Of a DNA stretch of 64,000 bases, positions 36,352 to 45,415 are shown in pieces. The notes below the pieces were generated by a model. It made no database searches, was not told where the DNA came from, and worked only from the letters and a program-made list of their open reading frames with translations. The first letter of the stretch is position 1. Each line of letters opens with the position of its first letter. Position numbers and translations under genes: made by a program. The stretch covers positions 70,055 through 134,054 of the forward strand of contig CAKQDS010000001.1 of NCBI GenBank assembly GCA_934229535.1, read 5' to 3'. Source of the stretch: an uncultured Anaeroplasmataceae bacterium. GTDB taxonomy: Bacteria > Bacillota_I > Bacilli_A > Acholeplasmatales > Anaeroplasmataceae.

Positions 36352-37446
36352 ATGAAAATTAAATTTAAGGTTTTAATTATTGTAGGTTCTATTTTTCTAG
36401 TTATTTTAATAGCAGCTGGAGCTTTTGTTTTAAATTTGGATATTAAGGCTAGAAGAATAGGTGATTGTAGTCTAGATATCAAAAATAATCAAGATAAAGT
36501 TGTTTCTTTAAATAAGGAATATAGTATTGCTACATATAATATTGGCTTTGGTGCCTATGATCAAGAATTTTCCTTCTTTATGGATGAAGGCTATGATGAA
36601 GATGGTAATATTGTTAAGGGTAAATATGGTAAAGGTAGATCGTATAATGATGTATTAGAAAATACTAATGGTTCAATTGATTTACTAAAAGAAATAAATG
36701 CTGATTTTATTTTGGCTCAGGAGGTTGATACTAAATCAACAAGAAGCTATAAAATAAATCAATTGGATTTATTAATTAGTAAATTTAATGATTTTAGTTA
36801 TTCATATGCAATTAATTTTCATAGTGGATATTTACCATATCCATTTAATGATATGCATGGTAAGGTTAATAGTGGAATATTATCATTATCTCGATTTAAT
36901 ATTAATAAGGCAAATAGAATTGAACTTCCAATAGATTTTTCCTTTCCAACTAAATTTTTTGATCTTGATAGATGCTTAAGTATAACAAGATATAGTGTTT
37001 TGGATAAGGAACTAGTAATTATTAATGCCCATTTATCTGCTTATGATAAGGGTGGAGTTTATCGTAAAGCTCAGTTAGATTTATTAAATAATTTAATTAA
37101 TGAAGAATATTCTCATAACAATTATGTAATAGTTGGTGGTGATTTTAATCATGACTTAGTTAATTCTTATCAAAGGAAACTTTTTAAGACCAATCAAGGT
37201 CGCCCTGATTGGCTAAAGGATTTTCCAACAGATGAGTTAAGTGATAATTTTAAACTATATGCTTGTGATGAAGCACCAAGCTGTAGGGATGCTGATACTC
37301 CTTATGTTAAGGATGAGACATTTACGTCAGTTGTTGATGGCTTTATAGTATCAAAAAATGTTAGTGTTTCTAGTGTTAAAACTATAAATAATGAGTTTAA
37401 ATATTCTGATCATAATCCGGTTGTATTAAAATTTAAATTAGAATAA
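36352..37446 (+). CDS. Membrane-anchored endonuclease/exonuclease/phosphatase family protein
   Basis: The product has 364 residues. A hydrophobic segment (residues 5-27) anchors the domain outside. The EEP-fold motifs are IATYNIGFG, ADFILAQEVD (catalytic Glu), INAHLSAYDKGG, VIVGGDFNHD and the final YSDHNPVVLKF. Such enzymes cleave phosphodiesters in nucleic acids or lipids. Substrate is unknown. ATG at 36352 follows GGTGAGG at a usual distance; the in-frame TTG six bases earlier is less likely. A TATAAT lies at about 36329. Confidence 0.88.
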   Translation: MKIKFKVLIIVGSIFLVILIAAGAFVLNLDIKARRIGDCSLDIKNNQDKVVSLNKEYSIATYNIGFGAYDQEFSFFMDEGYDEDGNIVKGKYGKGRSYNDVLENTNGSIDLLKEINADFILAQEVDTKSTRSYKINQLDLLISKFNDFSYSYAINFHSGYLPYPFNDMHGKVNSGILSLSRFNINKANRIELPIDFSFPTKFFDLDRCLSITRYSVLDKELVIINAHLSAYDKGGVYRKAQLDLLNNLINEEYSHNNYVIVGGDFNHDLVNSYQRKLFKTNQGRPDWLKDFPTDELSDNFKLYACDEAPSCRDADTPYVKDETFTSVVDGFIVSKNVSVSSVKTINNEFKYSDHNPVVLKFKLE

Positions 37447-37515
37447 ATCTATTTGTAAAAAAAAGTCTAAAATGATATAATCTAAATAGAAAAATTTCGA
37501 AAGGAGATATATTAT

Positions 37516-38409
37516 ATGCAGGATAATAAGGATGAATTTGTTTGGCATTATACTAAGCTTGAGGCATTTTTATCAATTATTAAAAATAAAGAGCTTTGGT
37601 TATCAAATTTGAAATACACAAATGATCCTCTTGAGGGCGAATTTTCTTATGATGAGTTTAATAGAATCTTAGCTATGCTTGCTAAAAAGAAGCCATATAA
37701 GAAGATTTATGAAGAATTTTTAAAAATGGATAAAAATATGTTTAAGATTGATTCTAATATTTATTCAATGTCGTTTTCTAAAAGAAGCGATAAGATGCAA
37801 CATTGGCAGGTATATGGTGATCAGTTTCATGGAATTGCTTTTAGAATTAATGTTGGTAAGATAAAGAACAAAATTGCTGAGTTGGGATTTGTTAATCAAT
37901 ATTTATATTATCTAGAAATGAAATATCAGCAAAAGGATTTAGAGGAGTCAGTTGGTAGTTATCTTCAAAAGCTTTTGAATGAATATCAGTCATTCACCTT
38001 TGATGGAGTGATTCCTAATATTATAATGTCTACCTATAATATGGCTTTATTACAAAATAAAAGTGAGATATTTTTAGGTGAGGATGAAACGCGATTTGCA
38101 TTATGTGAAACATTTATGGAAAGTGCACTAAATTCATTTGCAATTGAATATGAAAGACAAAATCAAATTGATTTAGATGAATATGGCTTTGGTCCTAATT
38201 GTAAAAAATTCTATTTTTCTAAGGGCTTAATTAAAAGTAGATATTCGATTGCATTAAAGGATGTATGGGGTGATGATTTAATAGATGAGGTTGTTATTGG
38301 CCCACTATGTAATCAAGATAAAAGGGAACTTAAGGATTTTCTAGCATCTTGTGGCTTAAAAAATGTAGTTGTTAGTGAATCATTATTAAAGGGAAAGGTT
38401 AGATTTTAA
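37516..38409 (+). CDS. DUF2971 domain protein
   Basis: The product has 297 residues. DUF2971 shows as VWHYTKLEAFLSIIKNKELWLSN, TNDPLEGEF, YSMSFSKRSDKMQHWQVYGD and GIAFRIN. The function is not established; relatives occur in phage- and stress-related loci. A C-terminal strand-rich region ends the protein. AAGGAGAT precedes the ATG. It is followed four bases later by a membrane protein gene, with which it probably forms an operon. Confidence 0.85.
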   Translation: MQDNKDEFVWHYTKLEAFLSIIKNKELWLSNLKYTNDPLEGEFSYDEFNRILAMLAKKKPYKKIYEEFLKMDKNMFKIDSNIYSMSFSKRSDKMQHWQVYGDQFHGIAFRINVGKIKNKIAELGFVNQYLYYLEMKYQQKDLEESVGSYLQKLLNEYQSFTFDGVIPNIIMSTYNMALLQNKSEIFLGEDETRFALCETFMESALNSFAIEYERQNQIDLDEYGFGPNCKKFYFSKGLIKSRYSIALKDVWGDDLIDEVVIGPLCNQDKRELKDFLASCGLKNVVVSESLLKGKVRF

Positions 38410-38413
38410 ATTT

Positions 38414-39502
38414 ATGAAAAAATTAGCTTCTTTATTTACATATATAGAACTATTTTTAGCAGTTATTTCTTTTGTCATAATTTTAAATTTTTCAGAATAT
38501 GAGGAAAATTTAGGATTAGTTTTAAGTGATTATTTAAGATATATTCCCCTTGCTTTAAATTTAGCAGTTTTTGTTATGCTAATTATTGAATTTAGATTAG
38601 ACCGTAGGATTTTTATTGGAAGGCTTATACTAGCTTCAATGTTTATTTTAATGCTTATTTTTTTAAGTATTAATAAAAAGCTTGACCTTTTTAATACAAT
38701 ACTTATGATAATTGATTTAATTTATTGCGTACTAGCAATTATAACGATCATTAAATTTAGTAATAAACATAATAAGAAAATAGTTGAATTACCAGAGGGA
38801 TATTTTAGCAAAAAATCACTTTGTATCTTTAATTTTGAGTTAGTTTGTTGTATTATATTATATGCATTAGTTTTATTTTTAGCTATATATTATAAAAAAT
38901 ATTTTATAATACCAATTGGTCTATTATTTTGTTTAATTATAATATGGTTATTTTCTATATTTAGCATATATAAAGATAATAGATTTATTCATGATTTTTA
39001 TAAGAATTTAGATTATGATAGCTTTATAAATAAGCTAACTCTTATCTATAGTGAAAAATTAAATTCAAACACAAGAAGTACTTTAAAATGCAATGAATAT
39101 AATGCTTTATGCTTAATTGATAAAGAAAGAGCTAATGAATTATTTATAAATATTAAGGTTCCGGATAGTAAATTAAATTTAGATATTTACAATAATACAA
39201 AATTATTGTATTTAGCTTTAAATGGCTTTTATGAAGAATTTGATTTATTTATTAAAGAGCTTAAGATAAATAAGAACGTAAGCTATTTAATTAGTCTTAA
39301 AAATGCATTAACGCTATGTGCAAGTGAAGAAGAGCTTGATTTATATTTTAATCTTAAAACTAAGAAGAAATATGATTATTATTTTAATTGCTATGTTAGA
39401 TATTTATATTTTAAAGGGTTAAAAAATGACTCATATTTGGAATATGAATTATTATTAAAGCAAGAAAATAATAAGCTGTTAGAAACAAAAAAGGATTTAT
39501 AG
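38414..39502 (+). CDS. Membrane protein of unknown function with C-terminal helical domain
   Basis: The product has 362 residues, not recognised. Hydrophobic segments lie at about 5-27, 40-58, 70-86, 95-117, 140-160 and 165-190. The C-terminal 170 residues are soluble, rich in Leu, Lys, Asn and Tyr, and may form a TPR-like helical stack. It has no signature of a known transporter. It starts four bases after the DUF2971 gene and ends 12 bases before trpS. A functional link with the DUF2971 protein is inferred from proximity. Confidence 0.6.
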   Translation: MKKLASLFTYIELFLAVISFVIILNFSEYEENLGLVLSDYLRYIPLALNLAVFVMLIIEFRLDRRIFIGRLILASMFILMLIFLSINKKLDLFNTILMIIDLIYCVLAIITIIKFSNKHNKKIVELPEGYFSKKSLCIFNFELVCCIILYALVLFLAIYYKKYFIIPIGLLFCLIIIWLFSIFSIYKDNRFIHDFYKNLDYDSFINKLTLIYSEKLNSNTRSTLKCNEYNALCLIDKERANELFINIKVPDSKLNLDIYNNTKLLYLALNGFYEEFDLFIKELKINKNVSYLISLKNALTLCASEEELDLYFNLKTKKKYDYYFNCYVRYLYFKGLKNDSYLEYELLLKQENNKLLETKKDL

Positions 39503-39514
39503 GAGTGTGTTATA

Positions 39515-40606
39515 ATGAGTAATATTATTTTAACTGGTGATAGACCAACGGGGAAATTACATATCGGTCATTATGTTGGATCATTAAGAAGAAGAGTTGA
39601 ATTACAAAATGATCCTAAATATGATGAAATTTATATAATGATTGCTGATGCTCAGGCTTTGACTGATAATGCAGATAATCCTAGTAAGGTCAGAGATAAT
39701 ATTTTAGAGGTTGCATTAGATTATTTAGCTTGTGGTTTGGATCCTAAAAAGGTTAATATCTTTATTCAATCACAGATTAGTGAGCTTTGTGAGTTATCGT
39801 TTTATTATATGAATTTAGTAACGGTTTCTAGGGTTTCTCGTAATCCGACTGTAAAGGCTGAGATTGCAATGCGAAATTTTGAACAAAGTATTCCAGTTGG
39901 ATTTTTCACATATCCAATTTCCCAGGCTGCCGATATTACAGCATTTATGGCCAATATTGTTCCTGCTGGTGAGGATCAAGAGCCTATGATTGAACAGGCT
40001 AAGGAAATTGTAAGAAAGTTTAATTCTATATATGGTGAAGTATTAGTAGAACCAGAAATTGTTTTGCCTACAGAAAAATCTGCTAGAAGATTACCTGGTA
40101 CTGATGGTAAGGCAAAAATGAGTAAATCGCTTGGCAATTGTATTTATTTATCTGATGATGAAGCTACAATTAAGAAAAAGGTAATGAGTATGTTTACTGA
40201 TCCAAATCATTTGATGGTTGAAGACCCAGGATCAATTGAAGGGAATACAGTATTTATTTATCTAGATGCTTTCTATGAGGATGGAGATTGTGCTAAGTTT
40301 TGGCCTGAATACAATAACCTTGATGAGATAAAGGCGCATTATCAAAGAGGTGGTCTTGGTGATGTCAAGGTTAAGAAGTTCTTAAATAATATCTTACAGG
40401 ATCGTCTTCGTCCAATTAGAGAAAGACGTCATGAACTTGAAAATAACATTGAATATGTGGTTAATGTTTTACACGAGGGAAGCATTAAGGCTAAGGCTAA
40501 GGCAGCTAAAACATTAGAGAATGTAAGAAAAGCAATGATGATTGATTATTTTAATGATGATATGCTACTTAAGGCAAGAAGGGAAAAAGAAAATGAAATT
40601 AAATAA
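39515..40606 (+). CDS. trpS: Tryptophanyl-tRNA synthetase
   Basis: The product has 363 residues. The class I HIGH-like motif is TGKLHIGHYVGSL, the tryptophan-binding region holds YPISQAADITAF and GEDQEPMIEQA, and the signature KMSKS occurs in GTDGKAKMSKSLGN. It charges tRNA-Trp; the tRNA-Trp gene lies at 50922-50995. AGGAGTG is the ribosome binding site. The next gene starts inside its final codons. Confidence 0.96.
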   Translation: MSNIILTGDRPTGKLHIGHYVGSLRRRVELQNDPKYDEIYIMIADAQALTDNADNPSKVRDNILEVALDYLACGLDPKKVNIFIQSQISELCELSFYYMNLVTVSRVSRNPTVKAEIAMRNFEQSIPVGFFTYPISQAADITAFMANIVPAGEDQEPMIEQAKEIVRKFNSIYGEVLVEPEIVLPTEKSARRLPGTDGKAKMSKSLGNCIYLSDDEATIKKKVMSMFTDPNHLMVEDPGSIEGNTVFIYLDAFYEDGDCAKFWPEYNNLDEIKAHYQRGGLGDVKVKKFLNNILQDRLRPIRERRHELENNIEYVVNVLHEGSIKAKAKAAKTLENVRKAMMIDYFNDDMLLKARREKENEIK

Positions 40607-41153
40607 AGGCTTATCAAAGGCTATAATAGATTCTATTATTATCGCATTAATTGGATTATTGTTTATCTTAATTGATCCAGCTAAATTGATGCATATCGTT
40701 TTAATTGTTGTTGGTATTTTTGTAATTATTGTTAGTGCAAATGACATATTAATTAATTTGTCAGTTCCTGTAAGAGGACCTATTACAACAACAAATTTAG
40801 TTATGTCTATTGTTTCATTAGTTGTAGGAATTGCCATGATTATATGGCAAAATACACTTATGTCTGTGATTTTAGCAATTTGGTTTATTGCTATGCCTAT
40901 TGTAAGAATTGCTACATCAGCTGACAAGAAAGTACAATTTAAGCATGAAATTCCACTATTTGTTGTTGGTATTATATTACTTATCTTTGGGCCATGGTCA
41001 ATTTTGGATGTTTTATTCAAGATTATTGGTGGTATTTTAATTGTTGCAGCAGTCGTTGATTTAGTTTCTTATTTTGTGTTAGATCATAAGGCTAAGAAAG
41101 CAAGTAAGGTAATGGATGCTCATATAATTAGTGAGAAGGATGTAAATAACTAG
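40593..41153 (+). CDS. DUF308 (HdeD-like) membrane protein
   Basis: The product has 186 residues. Six hydrophobic segments arranged as three pairs are typical of HdeD/DUF308: LIGLLFILIDP, IVLIVVGIFVIIVS, LVMSIVSLVVGIAMI, VILAIWFIAMP, VVGIILLIFGPW and IIGGILIVAAVVDLVSY. Family members are implicated in acid or stress resistance. ATG at 40593 overlaps the last codons of trpS, with AAGGGAAAAAGA upstream. An upstream frame start at 40542 lies inside trpS and is unlikely. Confidence 0.8.
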   Translation: MKLNKGLSKAIIDSIIIALIGLLFILIDPAKLMHIVLIVVGIFVIIVSANDILINLSVPVRGPITTTNLVMSIVSLVVGIAMIIWQNTLMSVILAIWFIAMPIVRIATSADKKVQFKHEIPLFVVGIILLIFGPWSILDVLFKIIGGILIVAAVVDLVSYFVLDHKAKKASKVMDAHIISEKDVNN

Positions 41154-41167
41154 TAGCGAGGAATAAA

Positions 41168-42079
41168 ATGGATTGCTTAATAGCTTATAACCCCTATAGT
41201 GGTAAGGAAAAATTTATCAAGCATAAGGATTATGTTATTAATAGATTAAAAGAGAAATTTGCGCGAATTGACGTTTTTTGTTCAGATGGAGAAAAAAGTA
41301 TTACTAGAAAAATAAAGGAATATGGTAGCTTTTATAAATGCGTAATTGTTTGTGGTGGGGACGGAACACTAAATGAAGCAATTAATGGCTTAATGCTTGT
41401 TCCAGAGTCCGTCAGACCAATCCTTGCATATTTGCCATTTGGGACAGTTAATGATGTTGGACATATGCTTGGATTAAATAAAAATATAAAGAAGATTATT
41501 AATGATGTCTTAGCTTTAAATTATGTAAATATGGATGTTTGCAAGCTTAATGATAAATATTTTACTTATGCAGCAGCAACTGGAAAATTTACGAGTGTTA
41601 GCTATGAAGCCAAAAAAAGCTTGAAGAAGCATTTTGGTAGAATGGCATATTTTTTGGAAGCATTTAAAAGACTTAAGGATAAAGAGAAAATTAAGGTTCA
41701 AATTAATGTTAATGGCGAGGATATTGAGGAAAGCTATTATGTTATATTGGCTCTTAATTCAAAGCAACTTGCTGGCTTTAATCTTTATCGAAGAAAGCCA
41801 ATTAAGCTTAATGATGGCATAATTGACCTTACTCTTGTTAAAACTAAAAGGTTTAATTTTAGCTTTATAAATTTAGGTATGTTCTTTTTATTTGGTGACC
41901 ATTGGAAAAAAGGGATAACTAGTATTAGTACTAATAGCTTTAGGATTATTAGTGAAAATGAATTAGCTTTTAATGTTGATGGCGAATTGGCCTTTAATTC
42001 ATCTGTTGCTGAATGTGTGGTTATTAATAAAGCAATTAAAATAGTAGTTCCCAAAAAAACAAAAAAGAAGTATTTTTAG
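41168..42079 (+). CDS. Diacylglycerol kinase family lipid kinase
   Basis: The product has 303 residues. DAG kinase catalytic motifs are IAYNPYSGK, VIVCGGDGTLNEAINGL (ATP loop) and LPFGTVNDVGHMLGL. The C-terminal half has the second beta domain, ending with a FNVDGELAF motif. Members phosphorylate diacylglycerol or related lipids at the membrane (DgkB/YegS type). GCGAGGA precedes the ATG. It ends 43 bases before the ger operon. Confidence 0.9.
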   Translation: MDCLIAYNPYSGKEKFIKHKDYVINRLKEKFARIDVFCSDGEKSITRKIKEYGSFYKCVIVCGGDGTLNEAINGLMLVPESVRPILAYLPFGTVNDVGHMLGLNKNIKKIINDVLALNYVNMDVCKLNDKYFTYAAATGKFTSVSYEAKKSLKKHFGRMAYFLEAFKRLKDKEKIKVQINVNGEDIEESYYVILALNSKQLAGFNLYRRKPIKLNDGIIDLTLVKTKRFNFSFINLGMFFLFGDHWKKGITSISTNSFRIISENELAFNVDGELAFNSSVAECVVINKAIKIVVPKKTKKKYF

Positions 42080-42122
42080 TATAATAGAAAGATTAAGTGA
42101 GAAAATAGTTATAGGTGATATA

Positions 42123-43106
42123 ATGTACCCAAACCGTTTAAAATCATTTAATCTTTTTTTCTTTGCTTTGTTTTTTCAATTTGTTGTCTATAAATTTGTG
42201 ATAATGCCATATTTATATGATAATTATGATAGTAATGGCATTTTCTTTTTTTTAATTGCTATCTTAATTACAATTGGTCTTTTTTTTATTCCTGATAAAT
42301 ATTTTAAATTCTTGCTTAATAACAAAATTTTAAAAATTTTGTTAGGATTAGCTGCTTTAATTAATATTGTTGTTCAATTGGCTATTGGAGCTAATGTTGT
42401 TTATAATCTCTTTTATGAGAATTCTAGCTATTTAATTTTTATAATAATTTTTATGATTAGTATTATGATTATATCAAATCTTACCACAACACAAATTATT
42501 AATTTAAGTACAATATTTTATATTTTTATTCCTATAATGTGGATTATTGCTTATTTGTTTTCGCCTAAAATTGATATTTTAGCATGGTTTAATTTAAGTG
42601 GGATTGATTTTGATTTCTTTTTCTATAGTAATTATGTTGGGACATTAATTTTTCTATTAGTAAATTTAGAAGCAAATAAAAAGATAGTGATTTTGGGGAG
42701 TATAGTTGGAAACATTCTGTATATGTTTGAATACCTTATGCTAATAGGTGTTGCAGGAACTTTATTTTTTAAAAATTATGAATATGTAGGCTTTATTACC
42801 TATCAAATACAGATTCCTAATAAATATATAGGTAATTTTGATTTTATTACAATTATTTCCTTGAGCCTATGTTTAATATTTAATTCCTCATATTTTTTAA
42901 GCCTTGGAGCTTTTTGTTTTAAGCTGGATAGAAAGTATAAGAATATTTTGTTGGTAATTTTGGCTTTTATAAGCTATGTATTAGTTTTTTTTATTACAAG
43001 AATTAAGAGCATATATTTAGCTATAGAGGGAACAATATTATTGATTATTTTATTATATTTGGTGATTATAAATGCAAAGCATAATTTTAAACTTCAAAAA
43101 AAATAA
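42123..43106 (+). CDS. Spore germination permease subunit (GerB family)
   Basis: The product has 327 residues. About ten hydrophobic segments fill it, in the amino-acid-permease-like GerB (GerAB) arrangement. The family opening reads LFFFALFFQFVVYKFVIMPYL and an internal LTTTQIINLST element is present. The family forms the germinant-sensing part of spore inner-membrane receptors with A and C. It overlaps the A gene by 35 bases. Order here is B-A-C, so it leads the operon. A TATAAT lies at about 42080. Confidence 0.82.
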   Translation: MYPNRLKSFNLFFFALFFQFVVYKFVIMPYLYDNYDSNGIFFFLIAILITIGLFFIPDKYFKFLLNNKILKILLGLAALINIVVQLAIGANVVYNLFYENSSYLIFIIIFMISIMIISNLTTTQIINLSTIFYIFIPIMWIIAYLFSPKIDILAWFNLSGIDFDFFFYSNYVGTLIFLLVNLEANKKIVILGSIVGNILYMFEYLMLIGVAGTLFFKNYEYVGFITYQIQIPNKYIGNFDFITIISLSLCLIFNSSYFLSLGAFCFKLDRKYKNILLVILAFISYVLVFFITRIKSIYLAIEGTILLIILLYLVIINAKHNFKLQKK

Positions 43107-44463
43107 GGATGTTAAGGTCCTGGAAAATAAAAAGATTGATATTACAATTATTTTTCAGGAGCAAGCCTGTGATATAGCTAAATTTTCTATTTATTTATAT
43201 CCAAAAATAAATAATGATTCAAATTTAGAGGAGATGTTTTTAGGACTTTGTAAGAAGGTTAATGTATCTTATCAGAAATTAGAGAGCTATGTCTATAACG
43301 GTTTATTATTAGTTATATTTCATAATGAATTCTATATATTTGATTTATCAAAAATGCCATCAAGGGATGTGGGTGATTCAAATGCTGATCCTGAATCAAC
43401 CTTTGGATCTCGTGATGGTTTTGTTGAAAGCTATAAGGATAATATAGCAATTATTAGAAGTAGATTAAAATGTAATAATTTAAATATTGATGAATATGTA
43501 ATGGGTAGAAGAAGTAAGACAAATGTTTTATTATTAAGTATTGATGATATTCACAATAAGGATATTTTAAATAGTATTAAAGAGAAGCTTAATAAAATAG
43601 ATGTTGATGCTATACTTACAATTGATGATTTCATTGCCTATTTTGCTTCTGAATTAACTTTTCCAATATTTCAATATTTAGGAAATCCTGATTTAGCATG
43701 TAGAAGATTATATCAAGGAGAATTTGTTATTGTTATTGATAGGATTCCAGTTGTTCTTTGTATTCCAACTACAATTTCTTTATCAACGAGATTTAGGGTT
43801 GATGAATCAAGTATGCGACTATTTCCTATTTTGGAACGATTTATTTTACTTTTAGCTCTTATTTTTTCAACGATTTTTTTAGGTGTGTTTGCATCATTTA
43901 TTACATTTCAAAATGATTGCTTGTCACTTTTGGTTCTATCAATATTAAAAACTAGTCAAAAAAGTGTTGTTGTCCCGATTGCAATTGAAATTTTGATTGT
44001 TTTAGGTTTGTTTGAATTATATCATTTAATTGGTTATAGGCAATCGAAAACGACAATATCAGCAACAGTTGTTCTTATAGGTGGCTTAATTATCGGCCAA
44101 AATATGATGGAAAGTGGTATAGCTGGGGTTTTTATAATAACATTTACGGCATTAGCTTATTTAACTGGCTTTGTTGTTTCTGCTAATGCTCAAACAATAT
44201 TTTCAATATCAATTGTGAGAATTTGTCTTCTTTTAGCTTCATTTATTTATGGCTTTGTAGGACTTTGTGTTGCTTTAACAATTTTAGGCTATTTAGCTTA
44301 TAAGGATCAAATGTTTAATGTTGCTTATTTTCATCCATTTATTCCCTTTGATCTGAAAGATTTACGAAATTTTTTTGTACCAACCTCAGCATTAAAAAAT
44401 ATTTATAGACCCGATGTTTTAATGGTTAATGATAAAACAAGGAGAAAAAATGAAAAGGTTTAG
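43072..44463 (+). CDS. Spore germination protein A subunit (GerA family)
   Basis: The product has 463 residues, near the short end for GerA (about 450-550). The soluble N-terminal part carries the DPSRDVGDSNADPE...FGSRDGFVES element, where GerA proteins have the GPRDGFVE motif. The membrane part begins at about 255 with several hydrophobic segments, and NFFVPTSALKNIYRPD ends it. Members form the receptor channel in spores. ATG lies inside the B gene. Strong family match by these motifs. Confidence 0.88.
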   Translation: MQSIILNFKKNKDVKVLENKKIDITIIFQEQACDIAKFSIYLYPKINNDSNLEEMFLGLCKKVNVSYQKLESYVYNGLLLVIFHNEFYIFDLSKMPSRDVGDSNADPESTFGSRDGFVESYKDNIAIIRSRLKCNNLNIDEYVMGRRSKTNVLLLSIDDIHNKDILNSIKEKLNKIDVDAILTIDDFIAYFASELTFPIFQYLGNPDLACRRLYQGEFVIVIDRIPVVLCIPTTISLSTRFRVDESSMRLFPILERFILLLALIFSTIFLGVFASFITFQNDCLSLLVLSILKTSQKSVVVPIAIEILIVLGLFELYHLIGYRQSKTTISATVVLIGGLIIGQNMMESGIAGVFIITFTALAYLTGFVVSANAQTIFSISIVRICLLLASFIYGFVGLCVALTILGYLAYKDQMFNVAYFHPFIPFDLKDLRNFFVPTSALKNIYRPDVLMVNDKTRRKNEKV

Positions 44464-45415
44464 TATTTTGATTTTATTATTTTTTTTATGTAGCTGCTCT
44501 TATTCAATAACTAATCATATTTATGTTGCTAGTATACATTTAAATTATGATGATGATATGTTTGAAGCAAACTTTTATATTATTAATTCATTAGCAATTG
44601 GTCTTAGAGAAAATAGTGAAAATAGTAGCGGTGATATTGCTACTATAAAGGCTAAAAGCATTTCCTCACTTTTTAATGAGCTTGATTTAACTACATCACT
44701 TGATGTAAATTATATGCATATTTCTTCAATTATTTTAAATCCATCATTTTTAAATTATGATAATCTGATTGAATTAAAAAATACAGTCAGAGATAATAAT
44801 AAAATATATTATAATTCAGCAATTTTTGTAAGTGAGGATGCGCCTAAGGATATTTATAATATAAAAAATCCTAGTAAAGAAAATGACTTGTTTTCAATTG
44901 TTTTATCTCCATTTGAAAGAACTCATCTTTATTTAGCTTCAAGTCCTCAAACACTTATAACGTTTACTAGGGATTTAGAAGATGAGAAGGTATTAAAGAT
45001 CCCAGCATTTTCATTAAGGAATTGCTGGAACACAGAAGGAGCAAATTATTATCTTGATAAGGTTTGTTATTACTATAATAATGAATATAAAATATATGAT
45101 GTTAATGATTATCCTGGGCTTTATTTTACCTTGGAGCATAATAATTTTTTAATTAGTGATAAAAATTTGAGTGTTAATATTAAAAAACTTAAAATTATTT
45201 ATAAGCTTAAGGATAAGCTTATAATAAATTTAAAAATTAAATATAAGGTTGCTTATTCATTGGTTGAAACCAAAAAATATTTAAGACAATATATTTTGAA
45301 TGCTTTGGCAAAGCTAGAAGAAATAGAGGAAGATTATTTAAATTTGAATTATATGAATAGGCAAACAAAAAAGGAATATACCTATGATGACATAGTATAT
45401 TCCTTGAAGCTTTAA
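44450..45415 (+). CDS. Spore germination lipoprotein C subunit (GerC family)
   Basis: The product has 321 residues. The signal FSILILLFFLCSCS gives a lipobox LCSC with Cys about 16. The body matches Ger(x)C by domain layout and operon position: a mature N-terminal domain, NYDNLIELKNTVRDNN, and a C-terminal region with a long helix before the stop. It completes the receptor with the A and B subunits. ATG 44450 follows AAGGAG and overlaps the A stop. It meets the convergent next gene by four bases. Divergent sequence, so context carries part of the call. Confidence 0.75.
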   Translation: MKRFSILILLFFLCSCSYSITNHIYVASIHLNYDDDMFEANFYIINSLAIGLRENSENSSGDIATIKAKSISSLFNELDLTTSLDVNYMHISSIILNPSFLNYDNLIELKNTVRDNNKIYYNSAIFVSEDAPKDIYNIKNPSKENDLFSIVLSPFERTHLYLASSPQTLITFTRDLEDEKVLKIPAFSLRNCWNTEGANYYLDKVCYYYNNEYKIYDVNDYPGLYFTLEHNNFLISDKNLSVNIKKLKIIYKLKDKLIINLKIKYKVAYSLVETKKYLRQYILNALAKLEEIEEDYLNLNYMNRQTKKEYTYDDIVYSLKL

